A stretch of DNA of 64,000 nucleotides from Rhodobiaceae bacterium UBA7804 (GTDB lineage Bacteria; Pseudomonadota; Alphaproteobacteria; Parvibaculales; Parvibaculaceae). The stretch lies in NCBI GenBank assembly GCA_002480495.1, contig DLCG01000005.1, positions 245,159 to 309,158 on the forward strand. Direction: 5' to 3'. The translations under genes were made by a program, and so were the position numbers. Shown piece after piece: positions 35,687-43,805 of this stretch (position 1 is the stretch's first letter; each line of letters begins with the position of its first letter). Under the pieces are notes generated by a model, which saw only the letters and a program-made list of their open reading frames with translations, was not told the DNA's origin and searched no databases.

Positions 35687-35965
35687 TTAATTTGCGGAGG
35701 TGCAGGTGTAGCGAGCGGACGGATACCGCTCGTTCAAAAGCTCGGCGATTTCTATGCAGCCGCCTCCGTCATCCATATAGCCGAAGACTAAAGCAACCTT
35801 GTCATCGACGCCGAACGAGCCTTTGACGAGCCAGAAATCGGCTCCCGAGCCCACGGGCTTTCCCGCAACAACCTTTTCAATTCTGGCTACCTGGTCGTCG
35901 TAGTTCTCCTTGCAGGCTGCCAATGCGACTACGAGCGCGAGCAGTACGAGAGTTCTTACAGCCAT
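35687..35965 (-). CDS. Small predicted lipoprotein
   Basis: 92 residues from the ATG at 35965, which has GGAGG close upstream. The signal peptide ends in the lipobox LAAC, so Cys19 would be lipidated. The mature domain (WLVKGSFGVDDKVALVFGYMDD, two further Cys) is unrecognised. Part of the lower-GC minus-strand islet. Confidence 0.65.
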   Translation of the reverse strand: MAVRTLVLLALVVALAACKENYDDQVARIEKVVAGKPVGSGADFWLVKGSFGVDDKVALVFGYMDDGGGCIEIAELLNERYPSARYTCTSAN

Positions 35966-36151
35966 GTTTCCTCCATGCTGTCTCCAGAAGTCTTCGGGGC
36001 ATCGACCACGCCCCGACGACTTCGACATTCTCGCTGATCGAAGCACCTTCCCTAGCCCGTCAGCTTGACTGGGGCAGGCTCAAGAGGCGTTTGAGAATTC
36101 TCATCGTCATGCTGCGACACGACCATTGAGAGTAGCGCTTCAGGTGGAAGG

Positions 36152-36313
36152 CTAGCTGAAGATCAGCCACAGAACGGTGCCATAAACGGCGGCTCCCAAA
36201 ACTGCCACTAGCAGGAACGCTTGGACCGGATGTCCTCCGTGTACAGGACGCCTTGCTAGCGATACCGCAAATTGGAGGGCGCCTAGAGCGGCGCCTATCG
36301 CGAACCACAACAT
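36152..36313 (-). CDS. Small membrane protein
   Basis: 53 residues from the ATG at 36313 behind GGGGGAGAA. Two predicted helices (WFAIGAALGALQFAVSLA and AFLLVAVLGAAVYGTVLWL) are joined by a short basic/Gly/Pro loop. No family recognised. First gene of the islet. Confidence 0.55.
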   Translation of the reverse strand: MLWFAIGAALGALQFAVSLARRPVHGGHPVQAFLLVAVLGAAVYGTVLWLIFS

Positions 36314-36591
36314 CGTCTTCTCCCCCTCAGCCCCAATCATACTGACAAGTGAATAGGGGGAATTGAAGTGATGATTACACCCGCACAGGCGGTGTCCTCG
36401 AAGTGATGGGGTCGATGAGATTTGCCTCATTCGTTGGTCGCGCGTGCCCTATCAGCGAGTGTGAAAGCACGGGCTTTTCAATGAGGGCTGAATGTTGGAC
36501 GTAGCCCCCCCCAATTCGCCGCCCGTCTTGTTATATTATGATAAATAAAAGGCGATATTTTGAGCACATAGAGAGCACTTAAGTCTCTAAG
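36314..36591. other. Intergenic region at the right edge of the islet
   Basis: No gene seen. AT-rich near 36530-36590, with a run of C at about 36507-36514. No convincing terminator or att-like repeat found by eye. Confidence 0.4.
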
Positions 36592-37893
36592 TTATTGATC
36601 TACAAGTATTATTCTGAAGTCGTTGACGTTGGTGTAACTCGGCCCCGTCTTCACGAGGTCGCCAAGTTCGGCGAAGAAGGTGCCGGAATCGTGGCGCTCA
36701 AGAAAGCTCTGCGGGTCGAGGCCCTTCTCTCTGGCACGGGCGAGTGTCGATGGCGTGACGATGGCGCCCGCGGGGTCGTCCTTGGCGCCCGAGCCGCCGT
36801 CGATGCCGTCCGTGTCGGCGGCAAGTGCCGAGATGCCTGCTGACCCGTTCAGCGCGATGGCGAGCGCCAGCGCATATTCCTGGTTCGGGCCTCCTCTGCC
36901 GTGCTCACCTCCGCCGAAGGTCACGCCCGCCTCTCCGCCGGAGATGATCGCGGCCTTGCGCCCGCCTGCGCGGGCGGTGAGCGCGCGCGCGGCATGTTGC
37001 TGCGCCAGTTCGCGCGCCTCGCCTTCGATCGCGTCGCCGAGCGCAATGGGCTCATAGCCTTCCGCGCGGGCGATGGCGGCCGCCGCACCGAGCGATCCCG
37101 TCCCGCTCGCGACGAGTTTGTAGGCTGCATGGGAGAACATGCCGTCGCCCGGCTTCGGCGTTTCGGGAAGTGCCGCGATCCGGTCGCGCAGATCTTCCGG
37201 GATCGGCGGCGTCAGCGAATCGAGCACGGCCATGACGCGGGCCTTCGCGGTCGTGTCCGGCACGGTCGGTCCGGAGGCGATGGTGCTCGGGTCGTCGCCC
37301 GCGACATCGGAAATCGCCAGCGTCACCGAACGGGCAGGATGGATCGTTTCGGCCAGCCTTCCGCCCTTGATGCGCGAGATATGTTTCCTCACGCAGTTGA
37401 TGTCGCCGATGGGTTTGCCCGAAGCGAGGAGGGCGCGCGTCAGGAAGATTTCGTCCTCGAGCGTCAGCCCCTGCATCGGCTGAACGGTGAGCGCCGAGCC
37501 GCCGCCCGACAGCAGCACGAGGGCAAGGTCTTCCGGCCCGAGCCATTCGGCGAGCCGGAGCAGCCGCTTCGAGCCTGCCTCGCCCGCCGCATCGGGGATG
37601 GGGTGTCCGGCCTCCAGCACTTCCACATGCCGCGTCGGGCGGCCATGCCCATAGCGCGTCAGCGCCAGTCCCTCGATATGCGTGCCGGGGTAGTGCTCGT
37701 CGTACCAGTCCTCCGCCACGGCGGCCATGGAGGCCGCGGCCTTGCCGATGGCGAAAATGACGAGGCGCCCATGTTCCGGCTCGGGCGGCACGGGCAGGTG
37801 CGGCGGCAGGCAATGTCCGGGCATCGCGTCCTTCACGGCCGCATCGTAGAGGCGCATCAGTCTCGCCCGTGTTTCGGGGTCGTTCCCTGCCAT
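36592..37893 (-). CDS. Glycerate 2-kinase (MOFRL/DUF4147 family)
   Basis: 433 residues. The DUF4147 N-domain (VIFAIGKAAASMAAVAEDW, HPIPDAAG, VLLSGGGSALTVQPMQGL) is followed by the MOFRL domain (AIISGGEAGVTFGGGEHGRGGPNQEYAL, DTDGIDGGSGAKDDPAGAIV). It phosphorylates D-glycerate to 2-phosphoglycerate in the serine/glyoxylate and tartrate routes, feeding enolase and the pyruvate kinase encoded nearby. Confidence 0.9.
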   Translation of the reverse strand: MAGNDPETRARLMRLYDAAVKDAMPGHCLPPHLPVPPEPEHGRLVIFAIGKAAASMAAVAEDWYDEHYPGTHIEGLALTRYGHGRPTRHVEVLEAGHPIPDAAGEAGSKRLLRLAEWLGPEDLALVLLSGGGSALTVQPMQGLTLEDEIFLTRALLASGKPIGDINCVRKHISRIKGGRLAETIHPARSVTLAISDVAGDDPSTIASGPTVPDTTAKARVMAVLDSLTPPIPEDLRDRIAALPETPKPGDGMFSHAAYKLVASGTGSLGAAAAIARAEGYEPIALGDAIEGEARELAQQHAARALTARAGGRKAAIISGGEAGVTFGGGEHGRGGPNQEYALALAIALNGSAGISALAADTDGIDGGSGAKDDPAGAIVTPSTLARAREKGLDPQSFLERHDSGTFFAELGDLVKTGPSYTNVNDFRIILVDQ

Positions 37894-37913
37894 GGGTCAG
37901 GTATAGTGCCCGG

Positions 37914-38747
37914 ATGCACGATCTGCCAAACCCGTCCGCCGATCTCGATGAACCTTTTGAGCTCGTCTCGCCGGAGGCGCGGGCGGATTTCATCGTCGTC
38001 TGCGACCATGCGTCGAACGCGCTGCCGCCCGAATACGGCACGCTCGGCCTCGATCCGGCCGAGTTCCGGCGTCATATCGCCTTCGATATCGGCGCCGCGG
38101 GCGTCGCCCGCCGTCTTGCGGAGGCGCTCTCCGCGCCCGCCGTCCTCGGGCGCTATTCCCGCCTCCTGATCGACCTCAATCGCGGCGAGGACGACCCGAC
38201 CATCGTGATGAAACTTTCCGACGGAGCGATCGTTCCGGGCAATCGCGATGTCGATGCCTGCAAGGACAAGGGTGAATTCGAGCGCCGCATCGCGTTGTTC
38301 CATGCGCCTTATCATGCCGCGATCGAAAGGCTCATCGCGCGGGCAAGGGCGCGGGATATCGTTCCCGTCATCGTCTCGGTCCACAGCTTCACGCCGCGAT
38401 GGCGTTCCTTCGTCAGGCCCTGGGAGACGGGACTTCTCTGGGACAAGGACGACCGCATGATCGTGCCGCTTCTCACCGCGCTTCGCGCGCAGGGTTTCAC
38501 GGTCGGCGACAATGAGCCCTATACGGGCAAGCTCCGGAACGATTGCATGTTCCGCCATGCCACGGTGCATGGGCTTCCCCATGTGCTGATCGAGATCAGG
38601 CAGGACCTGATCGAAAGCGAGGAGGGCCAGGCCGAATGGGCCGCGCGTTACGCGAAGCATCTTCTCGATGCCGCTTCCGCGCCGGGTCTTCGCAAGATCC
38701 GCTTCTTCGGCTCGCATACAGATCCCTCGCTTCCCATATCGGATTGA
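37914..38747 (+). CDS. N-formylglutamate amidohydrolase-like protein
   Basis: 277 residues from the ATG at 37914. VVCDHASNALPPEYGTLGL, GRYSRLLIDLNRGEDDPT, VIVSVHSFTP and GLPHVLIEIRQDLI match the FGase fold with its metal-binding His/Glu residues. It differs considerably from the other family member at 4956-5990. It leads a conserved alphaproteobacterial run with DUF1244 and gapR that normally lies beside pyruvate kinase. True substrate unknown. Confidence 0.82.
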   Translation: MHDLPNPSADLDEPFELVSPEARADFIVVCDHASNALPPEYGTLGLDPAEFRRHIAFDIGAAGVARRLAEALSAPAVLGRYSRLLIDLNRGEDDPTIVMKLSDGAIVPGNRDVDACKDKGEFERRIALFHAPYHAAIERLIARARARDIVPVIVSVHSFTPRWRSFVRPWETGLLWDKDDRMIVPLLTALRAQGFTVGDNEPYTGKLRNDCMFRHATVHGLPHVLIEIRQDLIESEEGQAEWAARYAKHLLDAASAPGLRKIRFFGSHTDPSLPISD

Positions 38748-38763
38748 AGAAAAGGAGACGGAT

Positions 38764-39066
38764 ATGGACAAGGAGACCGAGACGGAACTCGAAGCCGCGG
38801 CCTTTCGCCGGCTCGTCGCGCATCTGCGCGAGCGCACCGACGTTCAGAACATCGACCTCATGATCCTCGGCGGCTTCTGCCGCAACTGCCTCGCGGACTG
38901 GTATCGCGAAGCTGCGGGAGAGAAGGGCATCGCCATCTCGAAGGACGAGGCGCGCGAGCGGATCTATGGCGAACCTTTCGCCGACTGGAAGAAAAAACAT
39001 CAGCCCGAGGCCACGCCCGAGCAGATGGCGGCTTTCGAGGCGGCGCAGAAGAAGAGCCACGGCTGA
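38764..39066 (+). CDS. DUF1244 family protein
   Basis: 100 residues; FRRLVAHLRERTDVQNIDLM, GGFCRNCLADWY and YGEPFADWKKKHQPEAT are the family signature. The CRNC pair could bind metal or form a disulfide. It begins 16 nt after the FGase-like gene and shares its transcript. Function unknown. Confidence 0.88.
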   Translation: MDKETETELEAAAFRRLVAHLRERTDVQNIDLMILGGFCRNCLADWYREAAGEKGIAISKDEARERIYGEPFADWKKKHQPEATPEQMAAFEAAQKKSHG

Positions 39067-39195
39067 CCGGAAATCATCCACCGTTCATCCACATCTCTAT
39101 CCACAGCTTTCTTGTGCGCGCATATTGCCGGGCCGCGCCGCCGCCTCTATCGTCGCGGCCCTCACGGCAATTTCTTGTAACTGGAGTGGCGCAAC

Positions 39196-39459
39196 ATGGC
39201 GGACGGCAATACGCCTGCGAATACGGGTGGTGTCGCACAGGACCAGCTCAGGTCCGTCGTCGAGCGCATAGAGCGTCTCGAAGAAGAAAAAGCGGCAATC
39301 GCGAACGACATCAAGGAAGTCTATGCCGAAGCGAAGGGCAATGGCTTCGACACCAAGACGCTGCGTCAGGTGATCCGTCTGCGCAAGCAGGACAAGGCGG
39401 AGCGCCAGGAACAGGAAGCGATCCTCGATCTCTACATGTCCGCGCTGGGCATGATCTGA
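39196..39459 (+). CDS. gapR: GapR family DNA-binding protein (DUF2312)
   Basis: 87 residues: DQLRSVVERIERLEEEKAAI is the long coiled-coil helix, followed by KEVYAEAKGNGFDTKTLRQVIRLRKQDKAER and the C-terminal helix. GapR forms a tetramer that encloses overtwisted AT-rich DNA and aids topoisomerases ahead of replication and transcription in Caulobacter. A separate 129-nt leader suggests its own promoter. Assignment by sequence resemblance. Confidence 0.87.
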   Translation: MADGNTPANTGGVAQDQLRSVVERIERLEEEKAAIANDIKEVYAEAKGNGFDTKTLRQVIRLRKQDKAERQEQEAILDLYMSALGMI

Positions 39460-39617
39460 CGCGCGCCTGCGCTTCCTCTCCTTTCTCGGTTCCGGGATCG
39501 GGGTTCGCTCCCCGGCGGAATACCGGTTAAACTCGGCTCCGGCTGGATGAGAGCCGATAGCGGCGCCCTTATGTCCGGGCGCCTCCCGGGAAAGCGTGGA
39601 GGGGAAAGCATTCCTCA

Positions 39618-40682
39618 ATGGATGCCATTCTGCATGTCGGCGTCACGAAGACGGGCACGACGACGATCCAGAAATTTCTTCGCGACAATCGCGATGCGTT
39701 GAGCCGTCAGGGATTTTTCGTTCCGGCAAGCGTGATGTCCCGCAGGGCTACCTCCGCCCAGCATATCGGCCTGGCCGGTATAGGTGCGGCGCGCGGAGGC
39801 GATCTCCTCCGTGCGGCGTGGAGCGTGCGCAATGTGATCGGCAAGCGGCCCGACATTGCGAGTGAGATCCGGCAACTCGAAGAGGATTTTGCGAGCGAGG
39901 TGCGCGCCGCGTCCGCTCACCGGACGGCTCTTCTGTCGTCCGAGGCGCTGGCAAGCCTGAACCTGCGCGAAGCGGGCGAATTGCGGAGCCTTCTGTCCGG
40001 CCTTTTCGGAAAGATAACGGTGCTGGTCTATCTGCGGCGTCAGGATCTTCATGCGGTAAGCCGCTTCTCTTCGGCGTTGCGGATCGCCTCGCCGGATCGC
40101 GAGCTCTTCGCTCACCCCATGCCGGAGCGCGACCGTTTCGACGACACGTTGCGATCCTTCTCCGGGAGTTTCGGCAAGGAGAACATGAAGGTCAGGCTGT
40201 TCGAGCCGGCACGGCTGGAGGGAGGCGATGCGCTCAGCGACTTCCGCCATGTTTGCGGGATTGAGCCCGATCCGGCTTTCGTCATCCCCGAACGCCAGAA
40301 CGAGAAGCTCAACGCGAAGCAGCTTGCCTTTCTGAATCGCATACAGCACGCGAGCGGCAATGCGCCATTTCCGCGAAAGCGGATGGAAGAAATTCTCGAA
40401 TGCCTGAAATGCGATACTTACTTCATGCCTGCTCGCGCGGAGGCCGAGGCTTTCTTCAGGCAGTTCGATGAAGTCAATGCATGGATCGCCCGCGAATTTC
40501 TCGGGCGTGACGGGCCGCTCTTCGACGAAGATTTCAGCATGTATCCCGAAGCGGCATCGCTTGACGACTTTCTCGATGTGGATGACATGGCGCGTGTTCT
40601 GGTGAAGGAACTGGATCGCGAACTGGATATCACGCGGAGGAAGCGGAACCGCGACCGAAGGCGTGCCATGATGGGCAGGTAA
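39618..40682 (+). CDS. Sulfotransferase-like protein, copy 1
   Basis: 354 residues. The N-terminal ILHVGVTKTGTTTIQKFL is a P-loop-like PAPS 5'-phosphosulfate-binding motif, followed at mid-length by KITVLVYLRRQDLHAVSRF (the 3'-phosphate site region) and a helical C-terminus. The acceptor (polysaccharide, lipid or other) is unknown. It is tandem with a paralogue (40747), with 53 nt of identical DNA over the P-loop. Confidence 0.7.
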   Translation: MDAILHVGVTKTGTTTIQKFLRDNRDALSRQGFFVPASVMSRRATSAQHIGLAGIGAARGGDLLRAAWSVRNVIGKRPDIASEIRQLEEDFASEVRAASAHRTALLSSEALASLNLREAGELRSLLSGLFGKITVLVYLRRQDLHAVSRFSSALRIASPDRELFAHPMPERDRFDDTLRSFSGSFGKENMKVRLFEPARLEGGDALSDFRHVCGIEPDPAFVIPERQNEKLNAKQLAFLNRIQHASGNAPFPRKRMEEILECLKCDTYFMPARAEAEAFFRQFDEVNAWIAREFLGRDGPLFDEDFSMYPEAASLDDFLDVDDMARVLVKELDRELDITRRKRNRDRRRAMMGR

Positions 40683-40746
40683 AACGGCCTTCGGGTTGCG
40701 TTGACTTCTTTCTACTCACGATGCGGTAGATGGAGGATTTCGGGCA

Positions 40747-41793
40747 ATGGATGCCATCCTACATGTCGGCGTCACGAAGACGGGCACGACGACGATCCAG
40801 AAATTTCTTCGCGAAAATTGCGAGATTCTGGGCCGCCAGGGGATTTTCGTTCCCCGCAGCATCATGTTCCCCAACGATTTCGGCCAACATACCGGTCTTT
40901 CGGCAATCTCCGCTTCCAGAGCGGGAAATGACTATGCGACGAAATGGCTGAGCAGGGCTCTGGTGCCGGCGGGTGCCGATCGGGGGGAGGGGCTTGAGCG
41001 GCTTCACGGCCTTTTCGTCCAGGAGGTGCGCGATGCCGGGCAGCATCGAAAGGCGATCATTTCCACGGAAGCCATGAGCCATCTCGGGCGTGCCGAGTTC
41101 GTCGAGGCACATGGCATTCTCTCCCGCCTTTTCGATCGCATAAAGGTCCTCATCTATCTGCGCCGCCAGGATCTTCATGCCGTCAGCCTGTTCAACTCCA
41201 GGGTGCGCATTCAGCTTCCCGTGCTCGATCTCTTTCCCGATCCGCCCTATCCGCATCACGATTTCGCGCGAATGGTGAGTGACCTTGCGGAAAGTTTCGG
41301 GCGCGCGAATGTCGAGGTCCGCCTGTTCGAACCGGCATCGCTCGAAGGCGGCGACTCCCTCGGCGATTTCCGTCTTGCCTGCGGCATCGTGGAGGATCCG
41401 TCCTTCTTCATTCCCGAACGTCAGAACGAAAGCCTGAATGCGAAGCAGGTTGCCTTCATCCACCACCTTCAGTGTGCGAATGGCGAGAATACGCTCCCGC
41501 CGATGCAGCTTCGCGCCATTCTCGACGAACTCGAATGCGAAGAGCGTTTCATGCCGTCGCGTGCCGCGGCCGAGGCCTATTACCGGCAATTCGCCGCAGG
41601 CAATGCGCTTGTCGCGCGGGAGTTTCTCGGACGAGACGGGCCGCTCTTCGATGAGGATTTCGGCATGTATCCCGAAAGCGCCGCGATCGGCGATTTCATA
41701 ACGGTGGAAGACATGGCGCGCGCCATGATCCGTCATTTGAACGTGGAGCGGAGAATCCGCATCAGGAAGCGGAAAGCGAAAGCCCGTAACTGA
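40747..41793 (+). CDS. Sulfotransferase-like protein, copy 2
   Basis: 348 residues, collinear with copy 1: same P-loop, IKVLIYLRRQDLHAVSLF, VRLFEPASLEGGDSLGDFRLACGI, FIPERQNESLNAKQ and EFLGRDGPLFDEDFGMYPE. The DNA identity is near complete only over the 5' 70 nt, while the rest has diverged to moderate similarity. Gap to copy 1 is 64 nt. Both may modify a cell-surface glycan. Confidence 0.7.
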   Translation: MDAILHVGVTKTGTTTIQKFLRENCEILGRQGIFVPRSIMFPNDFGQHTGLSAISASRAGNDYATKWLSRALVPAGADRGEGLERLHGLFVQEVRDAGQHRKAIISTEAMSHLGRAEFVEAHGILSRLFDRIKVLIYLRRQDLHAVSLFNSRVRIQLPVLDLFPDPPYPHHDFARMVSDLAESFGRANVEVRLFEPASLEGGDSLGDFRLACGIVEDPSFFIPERQNESLNAKQVAFIHHLQCANGENTLPPMQLRAILDELECEERFMPSRAAAEAYYRQFAAGNALVAREFLGRDGPLFDEDFGMYPESAAIGDFITVEDMARAMIRHLNVERRIRIRKRKAKARN

Positions 41794-41904
41794 CCGCTGC
41801 AACCGGGAACCGTTTGCTTCATGCCGCGAACCGGCCATACTGCCTCCAGGTGTGTTGAGGCGGGGCGGCGAAAGCGGCCTCCCGGTGTAAACGGGGAGTT
41901 TCGC

Positions 41905-43677
41905 GTGCAGGAGGAGTTTCCTGACGCGCATGGCCGTCCCGGCGGCGTTGCGGAAGAAGAAAGCGAACAGACCGGCGAGGATAGACGTGCCGCGCTTCTC
42001 GGCGAAGCGGTCGACGCCGTCTATGGCTATGCGTCGGGCCGCTACAATTGGGAAGACCTGATCGGTTTCCTGTCCCATCTCGATCGCGATGCGATGGAGG
42101 GAGAGCCGGTTCTCGCGCCGACGCTCGAAGGCCATCTGCGCCGCGCGGGTGATCTCGCCACGCGGCTGCATGAGGATATCGCCGCTACCGGCCCCGATTA
42201 TGCCCTGCTGCTACTCGACAGGCAGAGGCGCGTGGTGGCGGCCAATGAGGAAGGCCGCGCCTATTTCGCGCCGGTCTGCCGGCCGGTCGCGAGCGGCAAG
42301 CGCCTTTCCTTCCTCGAGGAGGAACATGCAGCGGTTTTCGACCGCGCGCTCGCCGATCTGCCGGATGGCGATGCGTCCGGCCCCACCTTGCTGCGTTTCC
42401 AGACGGAGGAGGGCGAGACGCAACTTCTCTGTTATCTCGTGCGCGGCGACGCGCTTTCCCCCGCCATGCTGCGTGGGGTCGAATTCGACGAGGCCGATCC
42501 GCGTCCCCATTGCGCGCTCATCGCGGCGTCGCCCGGCGCGGGCGACGAAGCGCTTGAAATCTTTCGCACCGCTTTCGGTCTCACCCCCGCCGAAGCGCGG
42601 CTCGCGGCCCGTCTCCGCTTCGGCCTTTCGCTCAAGGAAGCGGCGGAAGAACTCGGCATCTCCGTCAATACGGCGCGCAACCAGCTCAAGAGCGTTTTCG
42701 ACAAGCTCGGTGTCAATCGTCAGGCGGATCTCGTGCGCCATCTCGCCGAACTCGCCGCGCTCGCCGCGTCCATGCAGGGCGCTGCCTCCCGCGCGCGCGC
42801 AACGGTCACCAGCGCCGAGCGCCAGACCGTTATGCTGCCGGACGGGCGCGTCATCGCGCTTCGCGATCTCGGGCGGCCGGACAGTTTTCCCGTCTTCATT
42901 CTCCATCCCGTCGTCCAGTCGAGCCTGATGCGCCCGCAGGAGGCGGAGATCGCGGGTGAATGCGGCGTGCGTCTCATCAGTCTGGAGCGTCCGGGCATCG
43001 GTCTTTCGACGCATGATCCGAAGACGGGACATGTGCCTTTCGCGCGCGATCTCGGGCGTGTGGCCGATGCGCTCGGCCTCGATCGGTTCGCGGTGCTCGG
43101 CTGGGCATCCGGCGCGCCCTATGCGCTTGCCGCGGGTGCGGTTCTCGGCCAACGCGTCACGCGCGTCGCGCTCGCCACGCCGCGTCTCGCCTTCCGTTCG
43201 GATCTCGAGGCGACGACGCCCATGCGCCAGTTCTTCGGCGGGCTGCGCCGTCACCCCTGGCTCTTCGAAACCGTCTTCACGATCATGCGCGCCAAGCGGT
43301 CGCGCCGCTTCTTCCGGCCCATGATCCGCAATTTCCTCGAAAATTCCGAGCCCGACCGGCTCCTTTTCGACCGCGACGCCTCATTGCTCGATTGCTTCAC
43401 GGACAGCCTCATCGAAGCGATAGACAAGACACACAAGGGCATCGTCGCCGAACTCAATCTCTACGCGAGGGATATCCTCGTCGATACGGCGGGCATCGTG
43501 CGTCCGCTTCTCGTCTGGCATGGCATGAAGGACGAGATGAACGGCGCCGAAGATGTCCGGCGCATGCTCGATGGCGTCCCCGTGGAGGCGTTCCGCTTCA
43601 TGCCGGATGACGGGCACATGGTTCTCTTCGCGCATTTCCGCGAGGTGCTCTCGGCTCTCGTTAATGACGCGCATTGA
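41905..43677 (+). CDS. LuxR-type HTH / alpha-beta hydrolase fusion, copy 1 (nucleophile Ala)
   Basis: 590 residues from the GTG at 41905 (GGGGAG upstream). Order: N-terminal PAS-like sensor (about 90-205), a LuxR/GerE helix-turn-helix (226-282: LTPAEARLAARLRFGLSLKE, SVNTARNQLKSVFDKLGVNR), then a complete alpha/beta-hydrolase fold (about 308-590). The nucleophile elbow reads G-W-A-S-G (399-403), so the expected Ser is Ala401; the acid region (WHGMKD) and His571 (DDGHMV) remain. This looks like a hydrolase fold kept for ligand binding rather than catalysis. The upstream ATG at 41821 adds 28 residues with no homology to copy 2. Confidence 0.78.
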   Translation: MQEEFPDAHGRPGGVAEEESEQTGEDRRAALLGEAVDAVYGYASGRYNWEDLIGFLSHLDRDAMEGEPVLAPTLEGHLRRAGDLATRLHEDIAATGPDYALLLLDRQRRVVAANEEGRAYFAPVCRPVASGKRLSFLEEEHAAVFDRALADLPDGDASGPTLLRFQTEEGETQLLCYLVRGDALSPAMLRGVEFDEADPRPHCALIAASPGAGDEALEIFRTAFGLTPAEARLAARLRFGLSLKEAAEELGISVNTARNQLKSVFDKLGVNRQADLVRHLAELAALAASMQGAASRARATVTSAERQTVMLPDGRVIALRDLGRPDSFPVFILHPVVQSSLMRPQEAEIAGECGVRLISLERPGIGLSTHDPKTGHVPFARDLGRVADALGLDRFAVLGWASGAPYALAAGAVLGQRVTRVALATPRLAFRSDLEATTPMRQFFGGLRRHPWLFETVFTIMRAKRSRRFFRPMIRNFLENSEPDRLLFDRDASLLDCFTDSLIEAIDKTHKGIVAELNLYARDILVDTAGIVRPLLVWHGMKDEMNGAEDVRRMLDGVPVEAFRFMPDDGHMVLFAHFREVLSALVNDAH

Positions 43678-43805
43678 ACGCAGCGGGCCGTAAGCATGCC
43701 CGGCCGAATAGACGAAACTGCCTGTCATTTGCGGTTTTCTCTCCGGGGCCATCCATCCTAACATCGGGCGCGCCGGCGCAAGCCGGCGAGGCCAAGGGGT
43801 TGGGT

